Shown: piece after piece, positions 6,896-15,298 of the stretch
Numbering within the stretch: the stretch's first letter is position 1
Layout: every line of letters starts with the position of its first letter
Source of the DNA: an uncultured Flavobacteriales bacterium
GTDB lineage: Bacteria; Bacteroidota; Bacteroidia; Flavobacteriales_D; Sanyastnellaceae
Assembly: GCA_937967465.1 (NCBI GenBank)
Contig: CALBSW010000188.1
Location: forward strand, 1 to 19,522
Direction of reading: 5' to 3'
Length of the DNA stretch: 19,522 bases
Notes under the pieces: generated by a model
What the model was told of the DNA's origin: nothing
The model's database searches: none
The model's input: the letters and a program-made list of their open reading frames with translations, nothing else
Position numbers and translations under genes: made by a program

Positions 6896-8026
6896 ATGGC
6901 TTTGCACACCCCTTCTTCCACAGCCCGGCGCCCTGTTCAGACGGCGCCGGAAAATGTCCTGCGGGACCGGTGGTGGTGGGCTCCTGCTGCCGCCCTGTTT
7001 CGACGCGCAGTCCGCATTCGCCACTGGGCCTTTGACCGCGGACTTCGTGCGTCTCAGGAGGGCGCCTTGCCCACCGTGGTGCTGGGCAATGTTACCGTGG
7101 GCGGGACCGGCAAAACCCCCCACCTCAAAGCGCTGCTGCAAAAGCTGATGGACGGCAGCAAGGGCACCCGGTGGGCCATCCTGTCCAGAGGGTACGGACG
7201 CAAAACGCAGGGATTTCTTCGGGTGGACCGGGAAGGCACGCCGGAAGAATACGGGGACGAACCCTTGGAAGTCGCCCGCAAATTTCCCGGTGTCGCGGTC
7301 TACGTCTGCGAAGACCGCCTCCAGGGATTGGAGCGCATTCGGGAAGCCGGGCTGGCCGATGCCGTCTTGATGGACGATGGCCTCCAGCACCGCAAGCTGA
7401 TCCCTTCCATCGGCATCGCATTGGTCGACACCACCCAACCGGTGGACCGGGACCACTTCCTCCCCCGTGGACGCCTGCGGGATCTGCCCGAACGCATTGC
7501 CAAGGCCGACGCCGTCATCCTGACCCGCTGCCCCACAACGCTAACCAAAGGGGATCTTCGCCTGTGGCGCCATCGGTTGAAGCTCGCTTCCGACACCCCC
7601 CTGCTCCACTCGGGCGCGCGGCCTGAGGGACTTCGGGCCATGGCCACCAAACGCTATGCCGGTTGGCCCATGCGTTGCGTGGCCGTGTCCGGCATTGCCC
7701 AGCCTGCCCAATTCGAAGCCCACCTCAGCCGCCACTGCCGCGTGGTTCGCCACTTCGCGTACCCGGATCACCAGGAATTTGCCCCCAAACACCTGGAGGA
7801 GTGGCGGCAAGCGTTGGCCACACCCGATGAGCGGGACCAGCTCCCGGAGGCCTTGATCACGACCGAAAAGGACGCAGAACGCATTCGGCCACTGGCTGGG
7901 GCAGCCGACTTGCCCATTCTGATCCTCAACCTGCACATCCAATGGTGGGACACCGTCGCCCTCGACGGACTGTTGAGTACCATCCGGGAGCGGGTTGAAG
8001 CGTCCCGGTCCAACTCGGATATTTGA
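6896..8026 (+). CDS. lpxK: Tetraacyldisaccharide 4'-kinase
   Basis: LpxK phosphorylates the 4' position of the tetraacylated disaccharide to give lipid IVA, the sixth step of lipid A synthesis, at the inner face of the inner membrane. The 376-residue product has the Walker A motif GNVTVGGTGKTP (64-75), LSRGYGR (96-102), DEP (121-123), DDGLQHR (160-166), GRLRDLP (192-198), DHQEF (291-295) and TTEKDAER (322-329), all in family order. The N-terminal segment is tryptophan-rich and amphipathic rather than a clear membrane helix, suggesting peripheral attachment. I chose ATG 6896; an in-frame ATG at 6794 would run into the divergent Nif3 gene. Only 3 bases separate its stop from the next gene, so it heads an operon with the redox lipoprotein and lpxH. 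Confidence 0.95.
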   Translation: MALHTPSSTARRPVQTAPENVLRDRWWWAPAAALFRRAVRIRHWAFDRGLRASQEGALPTVVLGNVTVGGTGKTPHLKALLQKLMDGSKGTRWAILSRGYGRKTQGFLRVDREGTPEEYGDEPLEVARKFPGVAVYVCEDRLQGLERIREAGLADAVLMDDGLQHRKLIPSIGIALVDTTQPVDRDHFLPRGRLRDLPERIAKADAVILTRCPTTLTKGDLRLWRHRLKLASDTPLLHSGARPEGLRAMATKRYAGWPMRCVAVSGIAQPAQFEAHLSRHCRVVRHFAYPDHQEFAPKHLEEWRQALATPDERDQLPEALITTEKDAERIRPLAGAADLPILILNLHIQWWDTVALDGLLSTIRERVEASRSNSDI

Positions 8027-8029
8027 CCC

Positions 8030-9175
8030 ATGCGCCATTCGTTCTCCTTGAGCCTCTCGCTCGCATTGGCCTGGATCTGGGCCGGCTGTTCCTCCTCTCC
8101 CACCGATGCCCTGAGCGGCCAAATCGGAGGTGCAGAGAATGCCACCGTGACGGTGTCCAACCTCGGACCCAACGGATATGTGGCCTTTGACACCGTCCAA
8201 GCCGACCCCCAAGGACGGTTCGCATTCCCTTCATCGGCGTTCGCAGACAAAGCCTTGGACATCTACCAAGTCAACGTGGGCGACAACCTGTTCTACATCA
8301 TCGCCGACAGCTTGTCCCGGATCCAAGTCAGCGGTGATCTGCCAGAGGACAAAGGACTGGCGACGGACATTCAGATGACAGGCGACGAGTGGTCCAAGGA
8401 CTTTGCCGAATTCGTCTCCGCTTCTGCCGTTCTGAATGACAGCCTGCTTCAGTGGAAGCGAACCGTGACCAATGCCAGCCTGCCGGCCGAAGTGCGCAAT
8501 GCAGCCAAAGCGGAGTACGATGCAGGCCGAGACCAGGTGGTCGAATTGGCGCGTGCCACCGTTCGCGCCCACCGCTCGAGTCCGGTGGGCCTGATGGCGG
8601 TGGAGTACCTCGACCTCTCAGCAGACCGCGCCCTCGCCAAGCAGGTATTGGACAGCACCAAAGCCCTCATGGGCCACAGCGCTGCGCACCGCAACCTTTC
8701 CCGGCGGGTCAACCAACAGCCCAAGCCTCGGGTACAGCAACGTCGCAATGGACTCATCCAGCCGGGCATGGCCATGCCGGACATCGCTTTGGCTGACCCC
8801 GATGGACAAACCCGCTCGCTCTCCGACCTCCGGGGAAAAGTGGTATTGGTGGACTTCTGGGCGAGCTGGTGCGGACCTTGCCGTCGGGAAAACCCGAACG
8901 TCGTTCGGGCCTATGAGGAATACAAGGACCGTGGCTTCGAAGTCATGAGCATTTCGTTGGACCGCGACGCGGCCAAATGGAAGCGGGCCATCGAACAGGA
9001 CGGCCTGGCATGGCCGAACCACATCAGCGACCTCAAGGGTTGGGGCAGCGTGGTCACCGAACTCTACGGCATCAGCAGCATTCCCCACGCCATCCTCATC
9101 GACGGCAATGGCACGGTGGTCGCCACCCACCTCCGCGGTGCCCGACTCGAGCAAGAACTCGACAAGCTCCTCTGA
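8030..9175 (+). CDS. TlpA-type thiol-disulfide oxidoreductase lipoprotein
   Basis: This 381-residue protein has a signal ending in a lipobox-like WAGC (Cys20). An N-terminal beta-rich region (about 28-115) resembles the DUF4369 domain often found in Bacteroidota thioredoxin lipoproteins, followed by a helical linker (about 120-235). The AhpC/TSA-thioredoxin domain spans about 243-381, with the active site WASWCGPCRRENP (C281 and C284) and the cis-proline after SSI (P352). It should act in the periplasm, reducing or isomerising disulfides or feeding electrons to a partner. It sits 3 bases after lpxK and 10 bases before lpxH, so it is probably in the lipid A operon. Tryptophan at lipobox position -3 is unusual but also occurs in the GWxTD lipoprotein of this window. 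Confidence 0.9.
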   Translation: MRHSFSLSLSLALAWIWAGCSSSPTDALSGQIGGAENATVTVSNLGPNGYVAFDTVQADPQGRFAFPSSAFADKALDIYQVNVGDNLFYIIADSLSRIQVSGDLPEDKGLATDIQMTGDEWSKDFAEFVSASAVLNDSLLQWKRTVTNASLPAEVRNAAKAEYDAGRDQVVELARATVRAHRSSPVGLMAVEYLDLSADRALAKQVLDSTKALMGHSAAHRNLSRRVNQQPKPRVQQRRNGLIQPGMAMPDIALADPDGQTRSLSDLRGKVVLVDFWASWCGPCRRENPNVVRAYEEYKDRGFEVMSISLDRDAAKWKRAIEQDGLAWPNHISDLKGWGSVVTELYGISSIPHAILIDGNGTVVATHLRGARLEQELDKLL

Positions 9176-9185
9176 CCTCCTCGCC

Positions 9186-9932
9186 GTGGCCCTCCATTTC
9201 GCTTCAGACCTTCATCTCGGAACACCCAACCCTGGCGATTCCCGGGACAGGGAGCGCGCCTTCCTGAAGTGGGTCGATGAAGTGGGGGCGACGGGCGATG
9301 GCCTGCACCTCGTCGGCGACCTCCTCGACTTCTGGTTCGAATGGAAGCACGTGGTGCCCAAGGGGGCCGTCCGCCTGCTGGGCCGCGTGGCCGAACTCGT
9401 GGACGGGGGACTGGACGTCCACTGGCACCTCGGCAACCACGACATGTGGACGCGCGGGTACCTCGCCGATGAGCTCGGTGTCACCGTCCACTCCGATCCG
9501 ATTGTCGTCGAACACGCCGGACACCGTTGTCTGGTCGGCCATGGAGATGGCCTCGGACCCGGAGACCGCAAATACAAGGCGTTGAAGCGCCTGTTTCGCA
9601 ATCCAGCAGCCCAGTGGGCCTTTGCGCGGCTCCACCCCAACCTCGCCTACGCCATCGGCTCGAGGCTGAGCCGGGACAGCCGCGCGGCCGGTGCAGAAGA
9701 GGAAGCGCAGTTCCGGGGAGCGGAGGGCGAATGGCTCCACCAATACTGCGAGGAGGTGTTGTCCAATGAGGCCTTCGACTTCTTCATCTTCGGCCACCGC
9801 CACCTTCCCCTGGACTTGGCTGTCCAATCCGCAGGGCGCGAGGCGCGCTACCTCAACTGCGGAGATTGGATTGGGCACAAGACCTACGTCACCCTCGACG
9901 AGGGCGGCGCCCACCTCCACCACTGGTCCTGA
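9186..9932 (+). CDS. lpxH: UDP-2,3-diacylglucosamine diphosphatase, GTG start
   Basis: LpxH splits UDP-2,3-diacylglucosamine into lipid X and UMP, the fourth step of lipid A synthesis. The 248-residue product is a calcineurin-like metallophosphoesterase with D8 and H10 (ASDLHLG), D45 (LVGDLLDFWFEW), N84-H85-D86 (GNHDMW), H119 (GHGDGLGPGD) and H204/H206 (FGHRH). The stretch GHGDGLGPGD with FARLHPNLAY is typical of the Bacteroidota LpxH-type branch. No ATG lies between the previous stop and the first motif. The best start is GTG at 9186, 10 bases after the upstream stop; an in-frame ATG at 9108 lies inside the oxidoreductase gene. A related metallophosphoesterase with another substrate is possible, but adjacency to lpxK supports LpxH. 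Confidence 0.9.
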   Translation: MALHFASDLHLGTPNPGDSRDRERAFLKWVDEVGATGDGLHLVGDLLDFWFEWKHVVPKGAVRLLGRVAELVDGGLDVHWHLGNHDMWTRGYLADELGVTVHSDPIVVEHAGHRCLVGHGDGLGPGDRKYKALKRLFRNPAAQWAFARLHPNLAYAIGSRLSRDSRAAGAEEEAQFRGAEGEWLHQYCEEVLSNEAFDFFIFGHRHLPLDLAVQSAGREARYLNCGDWIGHKTYVTLDEGGAHLHHWS

Positions 9933-9939
9933 AACGAAA

Positions 9940-9969
9940 ACCGCCGCCTCCCTTGCGGAAAGCGGCGGT
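9940..9969 (-). terminator. Intrinsic terminator of the T9SS beta-propeller gene
   Basis: Perfect 8-bp GC-rich inverted repeat, ACCGCCGC at 9940-9947 and GCGGCGGT at 9962-9969, with a 14-base loop. On the minus strand the hairpin is followed by TTTTCGTTT, so it works best for the gene ending at 10004. On the plus strand it lies 8 bases after lpxH but has no T-tract (CTCCC follows). It may still weakly stop lpxH transcripts between these convergent genes. Confidence 0.75.
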
Positions 9970-10003
9970 CTCCCAATGGGCTCGCGCCCAATGAACGGAC
10001 AGA

Positions 10004-13000
10004 TCAGCGGACGATCAGTCGCGCCGTCTCGCTGTGGCCGTTTTCAACGGCGGTAATCAGATAGACGCCCGGGGCGAGGTTGCCCACAGCCAAGCGGACT
10101 TGGCCATTGGCTGTCGCCTGACGGTTCAGGGTCCGCACAGGGCGGCCATTCATGTCGTACAGGGTCAGGTCAGGCTGGCTCCAACCTTCTCCCAACTTCA
10201 CCGTCACGTCCTCTCCCATGGCGGGGTTCGGGTAGACGAGCAGGTTGCGCTGGTCCACGGCTTCATCGAAGGTGAGCTCTTCCGTACCGAGGTACACGTC
10301 GCTGCGGAAAATGCCGCGGCCGTGCGTACCGGCATAGATGGCGCCGTTGTTGGTCACTTCAGACCACTCCATCGGCATGTGCCACTGCTGCTCCATGCTG
10401 AAGACTGGCGCGGCGATGTCGTCCGCATTGGCCACCATGCCCATGTTCTCCACCGTCCAGGTGGATCCGCCATCGACAGTCTGCCAGATGCCATGCTCCG
10501 TGCCGACCAGGATGGTGTTGCCCGTGGCATCGCTCTGGTCGATGATGGCATCGTACACCGGCATCTTGCTCAGGTCGTTGCTGCTCGGGAACCAGATGTT
10601 GCTCCAGCTCGGGTTGTCATCGAGGGCATTGAAGGTCTCCTGGACCTTGCCGCCGCTGACGGTGCCGTAACCACCCACGGTCGCGATGACGTGATTGGGA
10701 TCGTTGGGATCCACGGCGACGCCCGTCACCACAGCGCCGGTGGCCATGATCTGCGTGCGGGTCACGCCTTCCGGCACCTCACACTCACCGTCGTGCTCCC
10801 ACACGGAGTTGAGGCCGCTGAAACGGTAGAGCTTGGCGTCCCAACCAGCCACGAAGATGTGGTTGCCAGCCTCCGGGTGATCGCCCTTGGCAAACTCGAT
10901 GGCCTTCGTACCGGAACCGCCAGGGGCGTTCCCGAGGAAGAACCAGCGCGGCTGGGTGTTGAAGTTGAGGCCATTGCGGGTCATCCACACACCGTTGGTT
11001 CCATTGAAACCAATGACGGTCATGCTGGTGTAGGGGTCGGTGACGTCCAACACTTCGTGCACGTCATACAAGGTGTCGGCCGCGTAAGTCCACGTGGTGT
11101 CACACACCGTGACGAGGGAAGTGTCTCCATCCTCGATGACCTCGACGTCATCACAATCGTACACGATGGACAGGTCTTGGTCGTCCAACCAGGGGTACTC
11201 GGTGTTCTCCACCGGACCGTCCTCAGACACGATTTCCGGGCGAATGAGCACGTCCCAGTAGCGAAGTGGTGCCTCCAAGGTGTATTCAAATGGACGGTTC
11301 AAGTTGGCCGTCTCCATGGTGAAGGTGCTGTCCTCCACGGTCTCGTCGAACGGATTGACCAACGGCACGGTCATGCCACTGTTTTCGTCGTTGAAGTCCT
11401 CGTAGAGGTTCATGCAGGTGTAGAATCCGCCGAGGGTGCCATCGTCATTGAGAATGTCCACGATGCACTCGTCGTAGAAGGAACCGCCCTGGGTGAAGGG
11501 GGCACCCGCCACATAGAATCCGCGGCCGAGAACGCCATTCTGGGACGTCGCCATGAACGGAATGCCCTCCTGCAAGCCGGTGGCTTGGGACAGGGCGCAG
11601 TCGAATCCGTCACCGCCGAACACGTCTGCGGCATCCATGTCGTTGAAGAAGGTGCCGTTTCCGGGGATCAGAGACGTTCCGTTGTCTTGGGCGCCTCCGA
11701 TGGCCTCACTGGTCGGGCCGTATGCGATGCCGTAGAACTGGGTGATCTGGAGTCCGCGGTTGCACGGGGTGTAGGTCGTGCCGCCGTCCTCGCTGCGGAA
11801 GATGCCACCGTCCGTCGCCACGTACATCGTGCCACCCGGCGTGAAGAGCACTTCGTGCACGTCAGCGTGCACGTAGAAAGGGTTGCCGGCACCGCCCCCC
11901 ATGGTGGCAGCTTGTTCTGCCTGGTAGGATGGACCGCAGCGCCAGAATGCCTGGCCACCGACATAAGCAATGCCCGGGTCGCCCTTCTTCACGCCCAGTG
12001 CGAGGTCGTAACGGGCCTGGTTGTTGGTCGGACAAATGTCATATCCTTCCACACCAGCAGGCCAAATCTCGTCCCAAGTCTGGCCAGCGTCAGCACTGTG
12101 GAACACACCGCCGAATTGGCTGCCGGACGTGGCGAGCAAGGCGTAAGCACTGTTGGGGTCATCCGGGCTGATGGCCACACGGCAACGGCCGAAGCCTTGC
12201 GTGATGGCGGGATCGTTCGGGGAGCCAGACACCGTTTCGGATGTGGCAAAGTCGGTCGAACGGTACACCCGACCATTGGTGGTGCTGATGAGCATGTAGC
12301 TTCCGTCCACCGCGATTTCGATGTCTTGCACACCGGTGGTGCCGGAAATGCCACTGATGGCGTTTTCCGTGATTTCTCCATTCTCGATGTAGCCGATGCC
12401 CTGGATGCCGCCGTACCACACACGGGAAGGCACGTTGGGGTCGGCCACGAGCGCGTCCGTGGCGCTCCAATCTCCACCCTGGAATGCACCCGGATCGGTG
12501 TCTTCAAGGCGCGTCCAAGTCTCCCCCATGTCGGTGGACCGGTAGATGCCGTCGCCGCGGAAGCCGGAACCGCCGACACCGCTCACACCGTCGAACTGTG
12601 TACCGGTTCCGACGTAGAGGTCTCCGTTGCCGGCCATCGCAATGCTGGCCACCATGGCAGACGGAAAGCTGGACACCCGTTCCCAGTTGTCCCCCTTGTT
12701 CCAGGAGCGCCAGAGGCCGCCGCTCACACCGCCTGTCCAAATCTGGAACTCGTTGACGGCGAGGATGCAACGCGTCCGTCCACCCACGTTGTCCGGACCC
12801 ATCGGGTTCCAGTACTGGGCAGAGGCGCGGTTGCCGGATTGGACCTGCGCCACCTGACGGGTGCGCTCACCCAAGGCCAACAGACCTTCGTGGTTCATCT
12901 CGCCGGTCTCGACGTCGCCGCGCAGGGCGAGGAGGATCTCCTCCATGCCGGAGGCGTCCGCCACCGGGGTGGCAACATCAGCAGTGCGCGGGGCGTAAGC

Positions 13001-13084
13001 CGCCTCGTTCTGAACGTCAAGCTGAAGGGAGGCCAGGACGCCGGCACAGGCGATCGCGACCAAAAGGAAGACAGTCTTCTTCAT
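10004..13084 (-). CDS. Secreted sortilin/BNR-type beta-propeller with T9SS C-terminal sorting domain
   Basis: This 1026-residue protein starts with a Sec signal (MKKTVFLLVAIACAGVLAS). Repeated Asp-box motifs mark beta-propeller blades: SWNKGDNW (about 127-134), STDMGETW (183-190), and further on SADAGQTW, SEDGGTTY and TVDGGSTW. The opening NPMGPDNVGGRTR is typical of Bacteroidota VPS10/sortilin-like glycosyl-hydrolase-type propellers. Residues about 950-1026 (VYPNPAMGEDVTV to LIVR, with GVYLI) form a type A T9SS sorting domain, so it should cross the outer membrane through T9SS and be anchored or released. An acidic segment at about 550-692 interrupts the repeats. No catalytic residues can be assigned; adhesion or glycan binding is plausible. 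It is monocistronic, ending at the 9940-9969 terminator. Confidence 0.92.
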   Translation of the reverse strand: MKKTVFLLVAIACAGVLASLQLDVQNEAAYAPRTADVATPVADASGMEEILLALRGDVETGEMNHEGLLALGERTRQVAQVQSGNRASAQYWNPMGPDNVGGRTRCILAVNEFQIWTGGVSGGLWRSWNKGDNWERVSSFPSAMVASIAMAGNGDLYVGTGTQFDGVSGVGGSGFRGDGIYRSTDMGETWTRLEDTDPGAFQGGDWSATDALVADPNVPSRVWYGGIQGIGYIENGEITENAISGISGTTGVQDIEIAVDGSYMLISTTNGRVYRSTDFATSETVSGSPNDPAITQGFGRCRVAISPDDPNSAYALLATSGSQFGGVFHSADAGQTWDEIWPAGVEGYDICPTNNQARYDLALGVKKGDPGIAYVGGQAFWRCGPSYQAEQAATMGGGAGNPFYVHADVHEVLFTPGGTMYVATDGGIFRSEDGGTTYTPCNRGLQITQFYGIAYGPTSEAIGGAQDNGTSLIPGNGTFFNDMDAADVFGGDGFDCALSQATGLQEGIPFMATSQNGVLGRGFYVAGAPFTQGGSFYDECIVDILNDDGTLGGFYTCMNLYEDFNDENSGMTVPLVNPFDETVEDSTFTMETANLNRPFEYTLEAPLRYWDVLIRPEIVSEDGPVENTEYPWLDDQDLSIVYDCDDVEVIEDGDTSLVTVCDTTWTYAADTLYDVHEVLDVTDPYTSMTVIGFNGTNGVWMTRNGLNFNTQPRWFFLGNAPGGSGTKAIEFAKGDHPEAGNHIFVAGWDAKLYRFSGLNSVWEHDGECEVPEGVTRTQIMATGAVVTGVAVDPNDPNHVIATVGGYGTVSGGKVQETFNALDDNPSWSNIWFPSSNDLSKMPVYDAIIDQSDATGNTILVGTEHGIWQTVDGGSTWTVENMGMVANADDIAAPVFSMEQQWHMPMEWSEVTNNGAIYAGTHGRGIFRSDVYLGTEELTFDEAVDQRNLLVYPNPAMGEDVTVKLGEGWSQPDLTLYDMNGRPVRTLNRQATANGQVRLAVGNLAPGVYLITAVENGHSETARLIVR

Positions 13085-13207
13085 TGTGTGGGGTTCTCCA
13101 ATCCGTAGGAAGGCGGAATTTAATCAAGGAACCTCAGCCGGACGGCATGGGTTCGCTGGCTTGCATCACCTGTGTGCCCGAGGGGCATGAAATACGCGTG
13201 TCCGCCC

Positions 13208-14092
13208 TTAGACGACGTGCTTCTCGGCGTGGTAACTCGACCGCACCAAAGGACCGCTCTCCACGAACATGAAGCCCATGGCCAGTCCTTCCTCGCGGAG
13301 CATCTCGAACGTATCGGGGTGTACGAACTCGGCCACCGGCAGGTGTTTGGGTGTCGGCTGGAGGTATTGGCCCAGGGTCAGCACCTGGCAATCCACCGAG
13401 CGCAAATCCTCCATGGTTTCGCGGACCTCCTGCACGGTTTCTCCCAAGCCCAGCATCACACCGCTCTTGGTGCGGATGCCCGCCCGACGCAGGCGCATCA
13501 ACACCTCGAGGCTGCGGTCATACTTCGCCTGGATGCGCACCTGCTTGGTCAAACGCCGCACGGTTTCCAGGTTGTGGCTCACCACTTCCGGCGCCACGTT
13601 GATCACTTTCTGGAGGTTCTCCCATTTGCCCGCGAAGTCCGGAATCAAGGTTTCCAGCGTGGTGCCCGGGCTTTGGTGGCGGATGGCCCGCACCGTCTGC
13701 GCCCAGATTTCGGCCCCGCCATCGGGCAGGTCATCGCGGTCGACCGACGTGATCACGGCGTGTTTGACCTCCATCAGCTTGACGCTGTTGGCCACCCGGC
13801 CCGGCTCGAAGGGGTCGACCTCTTCCGGCCGACCGGTGGACACGTTGCAGAAGCCACACGACCGCGTGCAAACGTTGCCGAGGATCATGAAGGTCGCGGT
13901 GCCTTCTCCCCAGCACTCGCCCATGTTGGGGCAGTTTCCACTCTCGCAGATGGTGTGAAGCTTGTGCTCGCTCACCAGACCGCGCACCTTGCGGTAGGCT
14001 TCGCCGGTGGGCAACTTGACCTTGAGCCACGGCGGCTTGGTGCGCTTGCGGGGCGCTTCTCCTTGGGGACCTTGGGGGGTGGCGTGCGTCAT
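13208..14092 (-). CDS. lipA: Lipoyl synthase
   Basis: LipA inserts two sulfurs at C6 and C8 of octanoyl groups on lipoyl domains of 2-oxoacid dehydrogenases and the glycine cleavage H protein. The 294-residue product has the auxiliary-cluster cysteines C49, C54 and C60 (CESGNCPNMGEC), the radical SAM cysteines C75, C79 and C82 (CTRSCGFC), and the conserved C-terminal RSSYHAE (284-290) whose serine ligates the auxiliary cluster. Length and motif order are normal. The start at 14092 is supported by an ATGA overlap with the stop of the upstream outer-membrane gene; an in-frame ATG 10 codons earlier would lie inside that gene. No lipB is in view. The 123-base gap downstream to the beta-propeller gene holds no clear terminator. 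Confidence 0.97.
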   Translation of the reverse strand: MTHATPQGPQGEAPRKRTKPPWLKVKLPTGEAYRKVRGLVSEHKLHTICESGNCPNMGECWGEGTATFMILGNVCTRSCGFCNVSTGRPEEVDPFEPGRVANSVKLMEVKHAVITSVDRDDLPDGGAEIWAQTVRAIRHQSPGTTLETLIPDFAGKWENLQKVINVAPEVVSHNLETVRRLTKQVRIQAKYDRSLEVLMRLRRAGIRTKSGVMLGLGETVQEVRETMEDLRSVDCQVLTLGQYLQPTPKHLPVAEFVHPDTFEMLREEGLAMGFMFVESGPLVRSSYHAEKHVV

Positions 14093-14868
14093 GTCTTGAA
14101 TTGCTGGCGTCCAAAACTCCAATGGACGAACAAGGTCAGGAACAACCGGTCGTTCTGGTCGAACTCCGGCGCCATGATCTCGATGGGGGTCACGAAGGCA
14201 TCGAACTGCAGGCCGACGGAGGCCGTGCGGAGCACTTCGCGCTCTCCGCTGTATTCGAAATCGGCAGCCACCCGCAAGAATGCGCCTGGCGTGGGCCGAA
14301 GCTCGAGAATGCCGTTCAGGGCGCCTGCCCGCCCGTAGATGTCGTCTGTTCCGTGGATGCTGGGATCATACCGCTCGGTCAACACGTAGCGATAGGGGAT
14401 GTCCGGGTAGCCGATTTCGAGGTAGACCGGCTTGGTGAATGCCACTGCAGGACCGAAGGCGTACTTCCAGCCGATGGCGACGGCCCCGTTTCGGAGCTTG
14501 GGCGTGCTCACGGTCCGTTTGCCCCACCCGAGCCGGGCGATGTAGGCCGAATTGACCTTTCCAAAGACATAGCTCTTGCCTTGATCGTAGACGGGATTGA
14601 AGCTGCGCACCTCCTTGGGGTGCTTCATGCTGACCACCTCGAGCGACCAGGTGTTGACCTTTCCCACCCCGCGATAGGCACCGAGTTCAACATGCGCACC
14701 CATGCCGCGGGTGTGCAGGGACAGCCCGCCCTCGACCCGGTGGGTAAAAATGGTTTCGGGCGCATCGTCCTCCACCTGCGCCTGGATCGGAGCTCCGGCG
14801 AGCATGCCGATGCAAAGGCATCCGAGACATCGGACTGCGGCGGGGAAAAAGCGGCGGAGGGAGACCAT
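14089..14868 (-). CDS. Outer-membrane beta-barrel protein of unknown function, coupled to lipA
   Basis: This 259-residue protein has a signal peptide (MVSLRRFFPAAVRCLGCLCI to about residue 30, ending AQ). It then shows alternating amphipathic beta strands (GGLSLHTRGMGAHVELGAYRG, GAVAIGWKYAFGPAVAF) and a last strand LFLTLFVHWSF near the C-terminus. This indicates a small barrel. I do not recognise a named family; it resembles conserved hypothetical outer-membrane proteins of Bacteroidota. Its TGA overlaps the lipA ATG (ATGA), so both are translated from one message. The ATG at 14868 directly precedes the signal sequence; the frame stays open far upstream only because of GC bias. The divergent osmC gene starts 24 bases away, so promoters of one or both genes must lie very close to or inside coding sequence. 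Confidence 0.75.
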   Translation of the reverse strand: MVSLRRFFPAAVRCLGCLCIGMLAGAPIQAQVEDDAPETIFTHRVEGGLSLHTRGMGAHVELGAYRGVGKVNTWSLEVVSMKHPKEVRSFNPVYDQGKSYVFGKVNSAYIARLGWGKRTVSTPKLRNGAVAIGWKYAFGPAVAFTKPVYLEIGYPDIPYRYVLTERYDPSIHGTDDIYGRAGALNGILELRPTPGAFLRVAADFEYSGEREVLRTASVGLQFDAFVTPIEIMAPEFDQNDRLFLTLFVHWSFGRQQFKT

Positions 14869-14892
14869 GAACTCTTGCGAAATTAGCGCACG

Positions 14893-15297
14893 ATGAAGTA
14901 CGCCCTGACCTATCCTGAACCCCTGAGGACCCAAGCGGTTCACCAGGGCAACCGCCAAACTTTGCTGACCGATGCCCCGACGGACAACGGCGGCCTGGGC
15001 GAAGCCTTCTCTCCAACCGACCTCGTGGCTGTCGGCCTGGCCAGCTGCATCATGACCATCCTCGGGCTGCGGGCCGCCTCGCGCAACTTGACCATCCAGA
15101 GCATGGAGGCCTCGACGGAAAAGAAAATGAGCCCGAATCCCCGGCGCATTGCACGCGTGGGAGTCGAGCTCACTGTATCGCTGGAAGGGGGAACCGATGC
15201 GGACCGCGACTGGCTTCGGGAAGAAGCGCTCAGCTGTCCGGTGGCCCTGTCCCTTCATCCGGACCTCCGTCAGGAGATTCGGATTGAGTTCGTGTGA
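14893..15297 (+). CDS. OsmC-family peroxidase-like protein
   Basis: This 134-residue protein has the OsmC/Ohr fold signature: the block FSPTDLVAVGLASCIMTILG with catalytic C52, and the second cysteine C115 in EEALSCPVALSLHPD. These two thiols detoxify organic hydroperoxides in family members, usually with a lipoylated or thiol reductant. Length is typical of the general OsmC (YhfA-like) subgroup, and I cannot assign it to Ohr or OsmC proper. Known Ohr enzymes can use lipoylated proteins as reductant, so the neighbouring divergent lipA operon may be meaningful, but this is inference. Its stop lies one base from the stop of the convergent small lipoprotein gene. Confidence 0.9.
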   Translation: MKYALTYPEPLRTQAVHQGNRQTLLTDAPTDNGGLGEAFSPTDLVAVGLASCIMTILGLRAASRNLTIQSMEASTEKKMSPNPRRIARVGVELTVSLEGGTDADRDWLREEALSCPVALSLHPDLRQEIRIEFV

Positions 15298-15298
15298 A

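Noticed and set aside
10034..13108. 1024-codon open frame antisense to the beta-propeller gene
   Set aside because: The length is striking, but the His/Val/Gly/Ala-rich translation has no domain and mirrors codon bias of the real gene, which has a signal peptide, Asp boxes and a T9SS domain.
13186..13198. Small hairpin TGCCC-GAG-GGGCA between lipA and the beta-propeller gene
   Set aside because: The stem is only 5 bp, the loop 3 bases, and no T-tract follows on the minus strand; not a supported terminator.
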